Shown: one piece after another, positions 16,337-25,712 of the stretch
Position numbering within the stretch: the first letter of the stretch is position 1
Layout: each line of letters begins with the position of its first letter
From: Thalassospira alkalitolerans
Lineage (GTDB): Bacteria; Pseudomonadota; Alphaproteobacteria; Rhodospirillales; Thalassospiraceae
Assembly (NCBI RefSeq): GCF_002115745.1
Contig: NZ_JFKB01000012.1
Location: 62,001-126,000 of the forward strand
DNA length: 64,000 nucleotides
Reading direction: 5' to 3'
Position numbers and translations under genes: made by a program
The notes under the pieces: generated by a model
What the model was told of the DNA's origin: nothing
Databases searched by the model: none
What the model saw: the letters and a program-made list of their open reading frames with translations, nothing else

Positions 16337-18190
16337 TTGGCCAACCCTTATAGAGATTTGAAACCGGAACGTTTCTGGCGCTATGGCGTCGCCCTTTCGA
16401 ATCCGCAGAATATTGCCAATATCCACACACCGAAATGGGCCATCGCACCGACGGATACGGTTGTGACGATGGGCAGTTGTTTTGCCCAGCATATTGCGAC
16501 ATGGCTGCGTGATCGGGATTTGAATGTTCCGTTCTTTGATACCGATGACAATATCAAATCATGTAATTTCTCGGCCAATTACGGCAATATCTATACCGTC
16601 AAACAGGCCCTGCAACTGATCAATGAAACTGCGGGAAAGCGGCGTTGTTCGGAAACAGCCTGGCAATCACGCGAAGGCTTTGTCGATCCGTTGCGCCCCA
16701 ATGTGTTTAAGGCCCCGGTGGGCATTAGTGATGCGATTGTCTCCTTGCGAAGCGCACATCTTAAGGCGGTCGAACAGGCATTTACCGAACTTGATGTCCT
16801 TGTCTTTACCCTTGGCCTGACGGAATCCTGGCGGGTGAATGCCTGTGATACAATCCTGCCGGTCGCACCCGGTGTGGCGGGTGGGGATTATGATCCGCAG
16901 AAATACAGCTTTGTGAATTTTGACTACCCGGAAATTCGCGTGGATCTTGATCAGTTTTGTGCTGCGGTTCGGGCGCTGCGCGGGGGGCGGGATTTTAAGT
17001 TGATCCTGACCGTGTCGCCCGTACCCTTGACGGCGACTTATGAAGGACGCCATGTCTTGCAATCTTCAACCTATTCCAAGGCGGTGTTGCGCGCAGTGGC
17101 GGGGGATTTTGCGACAGAAAACGGCTTTGCCGATTACTTCCCGTCGTTTGAAATCATCAATAACCCGGCGGCCAAAAGCACCTTTTTCGAAGACAATTTC
17201 CGGTCGGTGAAATCCGATGCGGTCGCCGTCGTCATGAACCATTTCATGGACAGCTATTTCCCTGATGGCATATCTGAAAATCGATCAGCGTCTGCCGTCG
17301 GTGGGGCGGAAGTCTTTGGCGATGCCCCGGTTTCAACTTCGTCCAACACGCGCGTCAAGACAGCCGCAACAACGGTGCCAAAGTCAATGGATGCCGATTG
17401 CGAGGATGAAATGCTTGAAGGCTTTGCTAATCGGCAGTACGAAAATGGCGGGGGCGGCAAGGATATGATTGTTGCCTTTGGCGACAGTCATTTAGCCGGT
17501 TCCAGCAAGAAGATCGAGGAATATGACCGGGAAGGCAGATTTGCCTTTGCTCCGATTAGATTGCTTGCCAATAATCCGCACCGCGAAATAAATGTCCATC
17601 GTTTCAGGACGTTTATTTTCAAGGAAGAACATTCAAACTTCAAAGATTTCTTTGTTCAAAATCCCAAGGATCTGGTTCTGGTCGGCACAGGATTGTTTGG
17701 CGATAACATCATTCGCGCGCATGGTGATATGAAGCCCGAAATCGAAGGTGCGAGTGGGAGCGACATCACGCCAACTTTGCCATGTCTTGATACTGTGACC
17801 GAAGAACTGGTTCAGATGTATGTGCAAAAAATCATGCCGCATATCGCATTTGGGCTACAGCTTGAAAAACTGACGGCTTATGAACGGATATTCTGGATCA
17901 TTTCCCCGGACATGCCCGAACAAACTGCGCGGTTCCGGTTGGGGGATCATTTTGTCGATGGCGCGTATTACAATGTCCATAAAAAGGCCTATGCCACGGC
18001 ATTTAATATGCTCGTACATAATGTGAATAGGACTAAGTTTATTATTCATCCATGGGCTGATCTTTGCAATGAAACCGGCTTTACCAAAAACGAGTTCGCT
18101 GGTAACGACAATCTGACCAATATTCACGTCAACAAGGACTATTACACCTTTGCCGTTAATCAACTTTTTGAGTTGATGAAGGCGGGCTGA
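16337..18190 (+). CDS. GSCFA domain protein with extra C-terminal SGNH-like domain
   Basis: The N-terminal half (about residues 25-310) is a GSCFA domain, named for the motif seen here as MGSCFAQHIA. The LGLTESWR and LTVSPVPLTAT blocks of this SGNH-hydrolase-like family are also present. After a Ser/Thr-rich linker (about 315-360), a second domain begins with IVAFGDSHLAGSS, another GDSH-type hydrolase motif. At 617 residues it is roughly twice a plain GSCFA protein. TTG 16337 is the start because GGTGAGGA lies 6 nt upstream. GSCFA proteins are often near polysaccharide or surface-modification genes. No reaction can be assigned. Confidence 0.85.
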   Translation: MANPYRDLKPERFWRYGVALSNPQNIANIHTPKWAIAPTDTVVTMGSCFAQHIATWLRDRDLNVPFFDTDDNIKSCNFSANYGNIYTVKQALQLINETAGKRRCSETAWQSREGFVDPLRPNVFKAPVGISDAIVSLRSAHLKAVEQAFTELDVLVFTLGLTESWRVNACDTILPVAPGVAGGDYDPQKYSFVNFDYPEIRVDLDQFCAAVRALRGGRDFKLILTVSPVPLTATYEGRHVLQSSTYSKAVLRAVAGDFATENGFADYFPSFEIINNPAAKSTFFEDNFRSVKSDAVAVVMNHFMDSYFPDGISENRSASAVGGAEVFGDAPVSTSSNTRVKTAATTVPKSMDADCEDEMLEGFANRQYENGGGGKDMIVAFGDSHLAGSSKKIEEYDREGRFAFAPIRLLANNPHREINVHRFRTFIFKEEHSNFKDFFVQNPKDLVLVGTGLFGDNIIRAHGDMKPEIEGASGSDITPTLPCLDTVTEELVQMYVQKIMPHIAFGLQLEKLTAYERIFWIISPDMPEQTARFRLGDHFVDGAYYNVHKKAYATAFNMLVHNVNRTKFIIHPWADLCNETGFTKNEFAGNDNLTNIHVNKDYYTFAVNQLFELMKAG

Positions 18191-18239
18191 TGTCTCGATA
18201 ACCAATTGCGATTGTTTGGGTTTATGATGCTTTACAAGG

Positions 18240-18275
18240 ATACAGGTGCGGGTCAAATGCGCCTGTATTTCTATT
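18240..18275 (+). terminator. Terminator after the GSCFA gene
   Basis: ATACAGG (18240-18246) pairs with CCTGTAT (18262-18268), extended by GC/GC, and is followed by TTCTATTT. It lies between convergent genes. Confidence 0.7.
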
Positions 18276-19347
18276 TGTATGAGGAATAGTTTCGGGTAAA
18301 TTGAAGCAATCGCCCGTCAATCACGGCCAGTCCCAAACCAATCACGATCATCCCGAAAATCTGGCGGCTTTCCAGTGTTTCCCCCAAAAACCCAACGCCC
18401 AGCAATATCGCACTGACCGGAATCAGGAAGGTCACCAGCAACAGGTTGCTCGCCCCGGCACGTTTTAACAGCTGGAAATAAAGGATATAGGCCAATGCGG
18501 TGCTAAATGCCGCAATGCCCAGCACGGCCAGAATGGTTTCCGTACCCGGAAATGGCAGGTTCCATGGGGCATCGATCATGAAGCAAAGCGGGATCAACAT
18601 CAGGGATGATGCGCTGGTTTGCCCGGCTGCGGTCAGGATCGGCGGGGTATCGCGGAAACGACGGCCAAACACCCCTGCACAGCCATAGGAAATTGCCGCC
18701 AGCAAGACCGCAAGCGGCGCCAGTGCTGCCAGCGGTCCAGCTTCTGCATCGGCGCCGGCCTCAGCCTCTATGCTGCTGCTAACATGCGTATTGTCATGGG
18801 CTGCATTCGTCGCAATGTCCGTCGTTGGGGCGGTTCGGGTATTGATGTTGCCGATGCTGCTGATGATATCACCGGGCAGGCCAATCACGATCACTACACC
18901 AATAAAGCCAACCAAAACGCCCAGAGTTTTGCGCCGCGTTAGTTTTTCATTTGAGGTCGCCAGATGGGCGATGATCAGGGTGAAAAGCGGTGTCGTTGCA
19001 TTCAGGATGGCGGCAAGGCCACTGGCGATATGGGTCTGTCCCCAGACGATCAGGCAAAATGGCACAAGGTTATTCAACATCCCCATGACCAGAAAGCCAA
19101 GCCACAGGCGCGGATCGCGCGGAATATTGATATGGCGCAATAGCACCACCCACCACAGGATGACCGCGGCAATCGCCACCCGGCAAAGCACAAGGGTAAG
19201 CGGCGGCAAATCGACAAGCGCGATTTCGGTAAAGAAAAATGACCCGCCCCATAGAATGGAAAGCGCAATCAGCATCAACCAGCTTTGACCATCCATGCGC
19301 GGGGCCGACGTGCCGGTTTGGGGCAGCGTGCTTTTTGACAGGGGCAT
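18271..19347 (-). CDS. EamA/DMT family transporter with hydrophilic mid-loop insertion
   Basis: This inner-membrane protein of about 358 residues has two EamA halves, each with about five membrane segments (ILWGGSFFFTEIAL opens the first). Between the halves, about residues 165-205, lies a hydrophilic Thr/Asn/Ala/Glu-rich insertion that most relatives lack. ATG 19347 follows AGGAT; a 31-residue longer form is possible. Family members export amino acids or metabolites. Substrate unknown. Confidence 0.88.
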   Translation of the reverse strand: MPLSKSTLPQTGTSAPRMDGQSWLMLIALSILWGGSFFFTEIALVDLPPLTLVLCRVAIAAVILWWVVLLRHINIPRDPRLWLGFLVMGMLNNLVPFCLIVWGQTHIASGLAAILNATTPLFTLIIAHLATSNEKLTRRKTLGVLVGFIGVVIVIGLPGDIISSIGNINTRTAPTTDIATNAAHDNTHVSSSIEAEAGADAEAGPLAALAPLAVLLAAISYGCAGVFGRRFRDTPPILTAAGQTSASSLMLIPLCFMIDAPWNLPFPGTETILAVLGIAAFSTALAYILYFQLLKRAGASNLLLVTFLIPVSAILLGVGFLGETLESRQIFGMIVIGLGLAVIDGRLLQFTRNYSSYK

Positions 19348-19589
19348 TTTCGCAGATCCTGTGGGAAGTGGTTTGTGCCGGATTACATTGTGGGGGCGAT
19401 TAAATTTCGGGTTCAGGGCAATCCAGCTCTTCGTGGTCATATCCGGGTTCCGTCATATCAGGTTGGTGACAGGATGGATGTTAGAGCACGATCATTGTGC
19501 TGACTGGCCAGATTCGGACTTCAACGGTGACAAAGACAGGGTCGTTGCCCGGTTTTCGGTGCGCATCGTGGCCATGATCAGGATGATGG

Positions 19590-20501
19590 TCAGGCGAATA
19601 GCCGCATCCCACGTTCGGCCGCCATTTTGAAACTGCTAACCACATGTTCGGCCAATGCATCCTCGGCCGGGCCGGTCGCCCCCCGTTTGGCAAGCGTCAT
19701 GCGGTATTCGCCAAGTTCAGGCAGGCCATGACGGGCATCAAGATGGATCAATCGATCCGATATGACACTGATCGGGACCGGGCAGATGGCAAGGTCGGCC
19801 TCTGTCGCAGCGATTTGGGCCTGACAGAACTCGCTGGTATAGGCGACGCGATAATTGATTCCTGTCTCGTCAAGCGCCCGCAATGCCATGGCCCGCCAAT
19901 AACATCCCGGCTCGGCCAGGGCGACGGGCAGGGGGTGCTTTTCAATCGCGGCCCCATGCCGCGCACCAAGCCAGACAAGCGGTTCACTATGGATCGGTGG
20001 TTGTGGGTCAAGTTCCGGGTCAAAGCTGAAAACGGCGATATCGGTCGTGCCCTCGGCAACGCGTTTGCGCAGGCTGGCGGTTGGCCCCAGAAAGACGTCA
20101 ACTTCGATATGCGGATGGCTGGCAGCGAAACGACGCAGGATTTCGGGAATGGCAATAATGCCGTTATCGTTGGGAACGCCCAATTGCACTGTGCCGGTAA
20201 ATTCGGGGGCGCGAAAGCGTGACATTGCCTCGTCATTTAGTCGAAGCAGACGGCGTGCATAACCCAGCAAAACCTCGCCATCTGGCGTCAGGCGTACCCG
20301 ACGGGTTTCGCGTTCAAACAGGCTGCGGCCGACAATTTCTTCGAGCTTTTTGACCTGCAGGCTGATTGCGGATGCGCTGCGGTTGACCCGTTCTGCTGCG
20401 CGGGAAAAGTTTCCGGTCTCGCAGATCGCAACAAAGGTGCGTGCCAGATCCAGATCAAGGTTGGGCAGGGCAACGGGGAACGAAGACATGATTTTTGCCA
20501 T
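19590..20501 (-). CDS. LysR family transcriptional regulator
   Basis: This 303-residue protein has an N-terminal winged helix (about residues 17-75, FSRAAERVNRSASAISLQVKKLEE) and a LysR substrate domain. It is divergent from a DUF1127 gene 112 nt away and upstream, on the same strand, of the DMT transporter at 18271. Either could be its target. Confidence 0.92.
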   Translation of the reverse strand: MAKIMSSFPVALPNLDLDLARTFVAICETGNFSRAAERVNRSASAISLQVKKLEEIVGRSLFERETRRVRLTPDGEVLLGYARRLLRLNDEAMSRFRAPEFTGTVQLGVPNDNGIIAIPEILRRFAASHPHIEVDVFLGPTASLRKRVAEGTTDIAVFSFDPELDPQPPIHSEPLVWLGARHGAAIEKHPLPVALAEPGCYWRAMALRALDETGINYRVAYTSEFCQAQIAATEADLAICPVPISVISDRLIHLDARHGLPELGEYRMTLAKRGATGPAEDALAEHVVSSFKMAAERGMRLFA

Positions 20502-20613
20502 ATGTATGAGGTTTTCTAATGAGTGAGTTTAGATCTTCTCGTTTGCCTCATCAATAAGAAATGCTCATCATTCTGATAATGAATGTTTGAATTTCTCATA
20601 AAAGGATGAAGCG

Positions 20614-20901
20614 GTGATGGCAACACATGTTTCTTGTGAACAAAATAACCCGGTCGGTGTGATTGCCACGGGCCGGGCAATCGGTATCTGGCAGAAGGTC
20701 GCCATTCGCTTGGCGCAATGGCAGCGACGTCAGGCCGAGCGTCGGACGATTGAGACTCTGCTGGCGATGGAGGACTGGTTGCTGCGCGATGTGACAGGGT
20801 TGGAAAAAGCCGATGTTATTGCAGCCAAGCGCAGTCAGGCAACGAACTGGGGCAATCACCAGTGGCGTCTTGCGGATTATATGCGCAACCGCCAGAGGTA
20901 A
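20614..20901 (+). CDS. DUF1127 family small protein
   Basis: This 95-residue protein carries a C-terminal DUF1127 (YjiS-like) segment, ETLLAMEDWLLRDVTGLEKADV, preceded by an arginine-rich helix. DUF1127 proteins are small RNA-binding or regulatory proteins in alphaproteobacteria, with roles in stress and RNA metabolism reported for some. AAAGGA lies upstream of adjacent start candidates GTG 20614 and ATG 20617. It is divergent from a LysR gene, a common arrangement for this family. Confidence 0.85.
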   Translation: MMATHVSCEQNNPVGVIATGRAIGIWQKVAIRLAQWQRRQAERRTIETLLAMEDWLLRDVTGLEKADVIAAKRSQATNWGNHQWRLADYMRNRQR

Positions 20902-21045
20902 TGGATGTTCAAGAGCCCGTCACATCATCATGCCGATCCGGGGGAACCGGCTTGCACGCATATTCGCGGGGTGCGAGTATCTGTGAAAGTGCTGTCATTG
21001 TGGTGCAGAACGCCGTTATATACGGCAAAATATAGCGGGGATTTG

Positions 21046-22023
21046 ATGAAGATTACCATTCTTGACGACTATCTCGACAGCATTCGCCATTTGCCCTGTT
21101 TTGCCAAACTGGCCGGGTTTGATGTGTCGATCCTGACAGAAAAATATGATGACCCGGCAAAACTGTCGCTGGCAATCGGCGATAGCGATGCCCTGGCGCT
21201 GTTTCGCGAGCGGACGAAAATCACCGATGAATTGCTGGCCGGTTTGCCGAAATTGAAATTGATCAGCCAGCGCAGCGTTTTCCCCCATATCGATGTCGAT
21301 GCATGCACCAAACGCGGAGTTTTGCTGTGTTCAAAACAAGGGGCCGGTAAAAAGCCATCCTATGCGGCGGCAGAAATGACATGGGCGTTGATCATGGCAT
21401 CCGCGCGTCAGATCGTTGAACAAAACGCATCTCTTAGGGCCGGAAAATGGCAGATGGGGATCGGCAAGACATTGCGGGGGCGCACCCTTGGTATTTTGGG
21501 GTATGGCAAGGTTTCGCGTGTGGTTGCCGGTTATGCCAAGGCATTCGGGATGAATGTTGTGATCTGGGCGTCGGAGGCATCGCGCAAGGCCGCGTCTGAG
21601 GATGGCTGGGACGTTGCGCCATCCCGTGCGGCATTTTTTGCCAAGCCCGATATCATCACGGTGCATATGCGCTTGACCCCGGAAACGAGTGGGGTGATTA
21701 GCGGTGATGATCTGGCGCAGATGCGACCTGATAGCTTGTTTGTCAATACGTCGCGTGCCGGGTTGGTGGTGCCAGGCGCATTGTTGGCAGCCCTTGATGC
21801 CGGGCGTCCGGGCAAGGCAGCGGTGGATGTTTTGGATGTTGAGCCGTTGACCGATTTTAACGATCGATTTGCCAATCATCCCAATGTTCTGGCGACCCCG
21901 CATGTCGGTTTCGTCACCGAGGACGAGTTGGATATGCAGTTTGGCGATATTTTCGATCAGATCATCGGTTATGCCAATGGTGATCCGATCAATATGATCA
22001 ATCCGGATGTCTGGAAAGCTTAG
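21046..22023 (+). CDS. D-2-hydroxyacid dehydrogenase family protein
   Basis: This 325-residue NAD-dependent enzyme resembles phosphoglycerate dehydrogenase. It has the nucleotide motif TLGILGYGKVSRVVAGYA, the catalytic Arg in NTSRAGLV, Glu in DVLDVEPL, and His in TPHVGFV. ATG 21046 follows GGGGAT and starts the typical KITILDDY strand; an upstream extension of 47 residues has no family similarity. Members reduce 2-oxo acids to D-2-hydroxy acids. Substrate unknown. Confidence 0.9.
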   Translation: MKITILDDYLDSIRHLPCFAKLAGFDVSILTEKYDDPAKLSLAIGDSDALALFRERTKITDELLAGLPKLKLISQRSVFPHIDVDACTKRGVLLCSKQGAGKKPSYAAAEMTWALIMASARQIVEQNASLRAGKWQMGIGKTLRGRTLGILGYGKVSRVVAGYAKAFGMNVVIWASEASRKAASEDGWDVAPSRAAFFAKPDIITVHMRLTPETSGVISGDDLAQMRPDSLFVNTSRAGLVVPGALLAALDAGRPGKAAVDVLDVEPLTDFNDRFANHPNVLATPHVGFVTEDELDMQFGDIFDQIIGYANGDPINMINPDVWKA

Positions 22024-22126
22024 GGTCAGCTAAGGCGGGGGGCGTCGAAGTAGCAGCTTGATGCTGTAACCCGACGGCAAATCCACCGGGCATGGAAAAT
22101 CCCCGTTGGGAAAATGCCCGCATACG

Positions 22127-22161
22127 AAAACGGCCACTTGCAGGGGATGCAGCGGCCGTTT
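22127..22161 (-). terminator. Terminator of the DMT gene
   Basis: AACGGCC and GGCCGTT arms (22129-22135 and 22154-22161) enclose a smaller TGCA/TGCA hairpin. On the minus strand a TTTT follows. Confidence 0.7.
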
Positions 22162-22166
22162 GATGT

Positions 22167-23078
22167 TTATGCCTTGGTTTCTGCTTGGGCTTGTGCCCTG
22201 GCGCGGCTGCCGGGCAATCGGGCAAAGATCGTGATGTTGCCAAGGAAGATCATGACAAGCCCGGTGGCACCAATCGGCGTCCAGACATAACCTTCGAGGA
22301 AGGTTGAAACCGTCAGGGCAACGACGGGGAACAGGACGGTGACATAGGCCGCGCGGCCCGCACCCACCCGATGCACCAGCGCAAGATAGGCGATAAAGGC
22401 AACGACCGATCCCGGAATGGCCAGATAAAGCAAGCCACCGATATAAATCGGGTCGGTCGGCATGACCGGTGTTTGACCCCGTAACAGGGCATAGACCAGC
22501 AGCAATACCGCACCATAGGCCATGCCGCGTGCAACGGCATCCCGGTTGGGAATGCCCATCTTGTTTAATTTGACCGATACCATGTTGCCGCAACTAAAAA
22601 CTGCCGTGCCGCCAAGCGCAAACAAAAGGCCGGTTATGGCATGTGGATTATGCGACAGGGCGGATAGCTGATTGGCAAACAGGCAGGCAATCCCGCCAAG
22701 ACCAAAAGCCGCACCAAAGACAAAGCGAAGACCGGGGCGCTGACCATAAAACGCCCAATTGCCAAGCGCATTGAAAATGGTTGAAGTGGTGAAAATCACC
22801 GCAACGATCCCCGACGCGATATAGCTTGTTGCTGAATACATCAGAATAAAATTGATGCCAAACAGCCCGCAGCCCAGAAGTACGATCCATGGATGCGCCT
22901 GCCAGGGCACCGGGCGCCATTTACGCGAGATCAGCAAGAAACCGCATAGGACAATGGCCGCCAGCGCAAAGCGGTAAAAGATTGAAAATTCGATCGGGAT
23001 CGGCCCGATTTGCAGTTTGATGGCGTACCAGGTAAATCCCCAGCAGGCCGTAACGATCATGAAAAGCAGGGCGGTCAT
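22167..23078 (-). CDS. EamA/DMT family transporter
   Basis: This ten-segment inner-membrane protein of about 303 residues has two EamA repeats, the first opening with TACWGFTWYAIKLQIG. The C-terminus is a charged tail RARAQAQAETKA. ATG 23078 gives the family length; GGAG lies 11 nt upstream. A longer frame adds a non-membrane N-terminus without similarity. It is divergent from the LysR gene at 23495. Likely an exporter of a small metabolite. Confidence 0.88.
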   Translation of the reverse strand: MTALLFMIVTACWGFTWYAIKLQIGPIPIEFSIFYRFALAAIVLCGFLLISRKWRPVPWQAHPWIVLLGCGLFGINFILMYSATSYIASGIVAVIFTTSTIFNALGNWAFYGQRPGLRFVFGAAFGLGGIACLFANQLSALSHNPHAITGLLFALGGTAVFSCGNMVSVKLNKMGIPNRDAVARGMAYGAVLLLVYALLRGQTPVMPTDPIYIGGLLYLAIPGSVVAFIAYLALVHRVGAGRAAYVTVLFPVVALTVSTFLEGYVWTPIGATGLVMIFLGNITIFARLPGSRARAQAQAETKA

Positions 23079-23494
23079 AGGGTTCAAGGGCTCCGGTGGT
23101 GGCGACTCATGGCGTTGATTGCCAGGCCGTTGTGCCCGTTTGAGGCGGGCCGTAAAAAGGGGCATGTCACGCATATGTGGGGCATGTCGTGTTTCTGCTT
23201 ATAGCGCGCTTTATCTTTGCCCGGCTTTCACGATCTTGCGGTGTTTTGGGCGATGGTGAAGTGGTGGGGAAATCGATGTGTCAGCAGTTCATTGCCAACA
23301 CATTGGCCACAGATTTTGGCAAAATGGCTATGCCTTTGCGATCACGATCCATATGATCCGGGCGAAAGTCCGGGAAAAGAACGCGGATTGCCGTTACGAC
23401 TGCCAGGGGGCGGTGATTGCCGTTGCGTGACAATAAAGTTGGGACTGAAGAGGGCAATGGATGGGGTTGGAATTGAACGGGGGAGGATTTTCAA
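23079..23494. other. Spacer between divergent DMT and LysR genes
   Basis: I see no gene, RNA or repeat in this stretch. It should contain the promoters of both flanking genes. GGGAGGA at about 23481-23487 is the ribosome binding site of the LysR gene. Confidence 0.4.
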
Positions 23495-24418
23495 ATGAAC
23501 GGTGATTGGCAACCTGAACTGCGCGCCTTACGATATTTTGTGTGTATTGCAGAAGAAAAAAGTTTCACCCGGGCGGCCAACCGGCTGCGCATTGCCCAAC
23601 CGGCACTGAGCCGTCAGATCAAGCGCATGGAAGAGGATCTGAAAGTTCCGCTGTTTACGCGCAGCGTGCGCGGCACGGAATTGACCGAAGCAGGTGAAAT
23701 CTTGCTGCGCCGGGCCTATCTGATTTTTAATCAGGTTCAGCAAACCCACCATGACGTCACGATCCATTCGACGCATTTGGGCGGGGTGGTTTCGGTCGGG
23801 ATGCCCCCGACACCCGGCGAATTTATCGTGCCTCGCCTGCTGGAACGCAGCGCCGAGCTTTACCCCGATATCGAATTGCGATTCCACGAAGGTTTTAGTG
23901 CCGATCTTGAACAAAAGATGGCCAATAATGAGATCGGGGTTGCGGTGATGCATGAACCGACCCCGCGCGACGACATCCAGATCAAGGAATTGCTTGTCGA
24001 ACATCTTTGCCTGATCGGTAAACAGGGTACGTTGACCAAACCCGATTATAGCTTTGCCGAGGCGGCGTCATATCCGCTTGTGATGCCGAGTCGTCCGAAC
24101 TTCTTGCGTATTCTGGTCGATAGTTACGCCGAAGAATATGATGTTTCCCTTAATATCGTGACCCGTTCAGACGGGATTGGACACACCAAATCACTGGTGC
24201 GATATGGTCAGGGTTTCACCATTTTGACCTATGGCGCGGTGATATCGGATGTCCAGAATGGATTGTTGCAGGCCGTCCCGATCAAGGACCCGGAAATCAC
24301 GTGGAAACTCTGCGTTGCAATGCGGACCGATCAGGGACGTAAAAAAACACTTTCCGTTATTGAAAGCCTGATCCAGGACATCGTGCGTGATCTTGTTGCC
24401 GATGGTGTCTGGAGATAG
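23495..24418 (+). CDS. LysR family regulator of the TRAP/lactone hydrolase cluster
   Basis: This 307-residue protein has an N-terminal winged helix (about residues 7-65, FTRAANRLRIAQPALSRQIKRMEE) and a substrate-binding domain of the CbbR/CatR/NAC type. It lies immediately upstream, on the same strand, of a seven-gene transport and catabolic cluster. The spacer has an inverted repeat at 24455-24480, so local control is likely. Confidence 0.92.
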   Translation: MNGDWQPELRALRYFVCIAEEKSFTRAANRLRIAQPALSRQIKRMEEDLKVPLFTRSVRGTELTEAGEILLRRAYLIFNQVQQTHHDVTIHSTHLGGVVSVGMPPTPGEFIVPRLLERSAELYPDIELRFHEGFSADLEQKMANNEIGVAVMHEPTPRDDIQIKELLVEHLCLIGKQGTLTKPDYSFAEAASYPLVMPSRPNFLRILVDSYAEEYDVSLNIVTRSDGIGHTKSLVRYGQGFTILTYGAVISDVQNGLLQAVPIKDPEITWKLCVAMRTDQGRKKTLSVIESLIQDIVRDLVADGVWR

Positions 24419-24454
24419 TTACAAAGCCTATCTATACCGAAAAGGCATGGATAG

Positions 24455-24480
24455 CATAATTACACAGTATTTGAATTATG
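24455..24480. promoter_or_regulatory. Candidate operator upstream of dctP
   Basis: CATAATT (24455-24461) and AATTATG (24474-24480) are perfect inverted arms 12 nt apart. They lie between the LysR gene and the TRAP operon it probably controls. Confidence 0.45.
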
Positions 24481-24575
24481 GATCAGGACGCTTTTAATCG
24501 AAGGCGGACCGGGCCCCAAATGGGGGTCATTCAAAAGATGTTCAATGGCGCACCAATAGCGCCCAGGGAGGAAAT

Positions 24576-25613
24576 ATGACCGGATTTTATAACCGAAGCG
24601 TTTTCGGTTCCGTTGCTGTTGCGACACTTGCCATTGGTATTGCGACCTCAGCCTTTGTCAACGACGCGGCTGCGGACACGTATAAATGGCTGACTTTCAA
24701 GCCGCAGGGTGCAGGTGATGCCCAAGCCATTTCGACCCAGTGGTTTGTTGATGAATTCAAAAAACGCACCGGTGGCAAGCACGAGATAGAGGTTTTTTGG
24801 GGCGGAAGTGTCGCGAAGACCCGTGAAATTCCGGATGCACTTTCTGCCAATGTTGGTGATTTTGGCGATATCATTACGCCGTATTTTGCCGATAAATTTC
24901 CGCTGAATAATGCAGTCGGTTTCTTTATCCCGCAGCCAAATTCGACCATCGAAATTGCTCATTTGATGGAAAAATGGCATGCGAAATATCCGCAATTTGC
25001 CGAGGAATTGGCGAATTACAATCTGAAAGCAGTTGGTTTCCGTCCGCTTGAAAGCTATGGCCTGTTGTGCACATCCCCGATCCGTTCGCTTGCGGATCTT
25101 AAGGGCAAGCGTATCCGGACTTATGGCTTTGCCTATCCGGCACTGGTCGAGGCACTTGGTGCGTCACCGGTTTCGATTGCAACCGCCGAGGCTTATGAGG
25201 CGCTTGAAACCAATATTCTTGATTGTACGCCGATTGGTCCGGCACTTGCCTATGGCTGGAAATACGATGAAGTTGCCAAATATTACATCGAAATCCCGCT
25301 TGGGGCATCGTTTGGCCATTTGATCGCGATGAGCCTTGATACCTATAATGCAATGGATGATGAGACGCGCGCCGTTGTTGACAAGCTTGGCAATGAATAT
25401 GCCGAGGATTACAACGCCGAACTTGAAAAAACCATTGCCGAGGTTCGCGCCGGTTGGGGTGCCAAAGGGGTGGAAGTTATTCCATTCCCGAAAGACGAGC
25501 TGATTTCTGTCATCGACGACGAGCGTATTCAGGCTGTGCGTCAGGAATGGATCAGCCGCGCCGAAGCCGCCGGTCTTCCGGTTGATGAGATTGTTTCCGA
25601 ACTCAAATTCTAA
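24576..25613 (+). CDS. TRAP transporter solute-binding protein (DctP family)
   Basis: This 345-residue periplasmic protein has a signal peptide ending near FVNDAAA. The DctP arginine region is DLKGKRIRTYG, with the domain-crossing EAYEALETNILDCTPIG after it. GGGAGGAAA precedes ATG 24576. It feeds the DctQ and DctM genes that follow. Genes downstream for lactone hydrolysis and decarboxylase-like functions suggest an aromatic-derived carboxylate or similar acid as ligand; this is inference. Confidence 0.93.
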   Translation: MTGFYNRSVFGSVAVATLAIGIATSAFVNDAAADTYKWLTFKPQGAGDAQAISTQWFVDEFKKRTGGKHEIEVFWGGSVAKTREIPDALSANVGDFGDIITPYFADKFPLNNAVGFFIPQPNSTIEIAHLMEKWHAKYPQFAEELANYNLKAVGFRPLESYGLLCTSPIRSLADLKGKRIRTYGFAYPALVEALGASPVSIATAEAYEALETNILDCTPIGPALAYGWKYDEVAKYYIEIPLGASFGHLIAMSLDTYNAMDDETRAVVDKLGNEYAEDYNAELEKTIAEVRAGWGAKGVEVIPFPKDELISVIDDERIQAVRQEWISRAEAAGLPVDEIVSELKF

Positions 25614-25630
25614 GCCAATCATGTGTTGAA

Positions 25631-25660
25631 GGTTCCGGGGCGATATTTTGCCCCGGAACC
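25631..25660 (+). promoter_or_regulatory. Intra-operon stem-loop between dctP and dctQ
   Basis: GGTTCCGGGGC (25631-25641) and GCCCCGGAACC (25650-25660) form a perfect 11-bp stem with an 8-nt loop and no U-run after it. Likely an mRNA 3'-end stabiliser or partial terminator for the binding-protein message. Confidence 0.75.
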
Positions 25661-25712
25661 CTAATACGACGGTTGTGCCCGGAGTTTCGGGGGATTAGCG
25701 GAGATTATCCCA

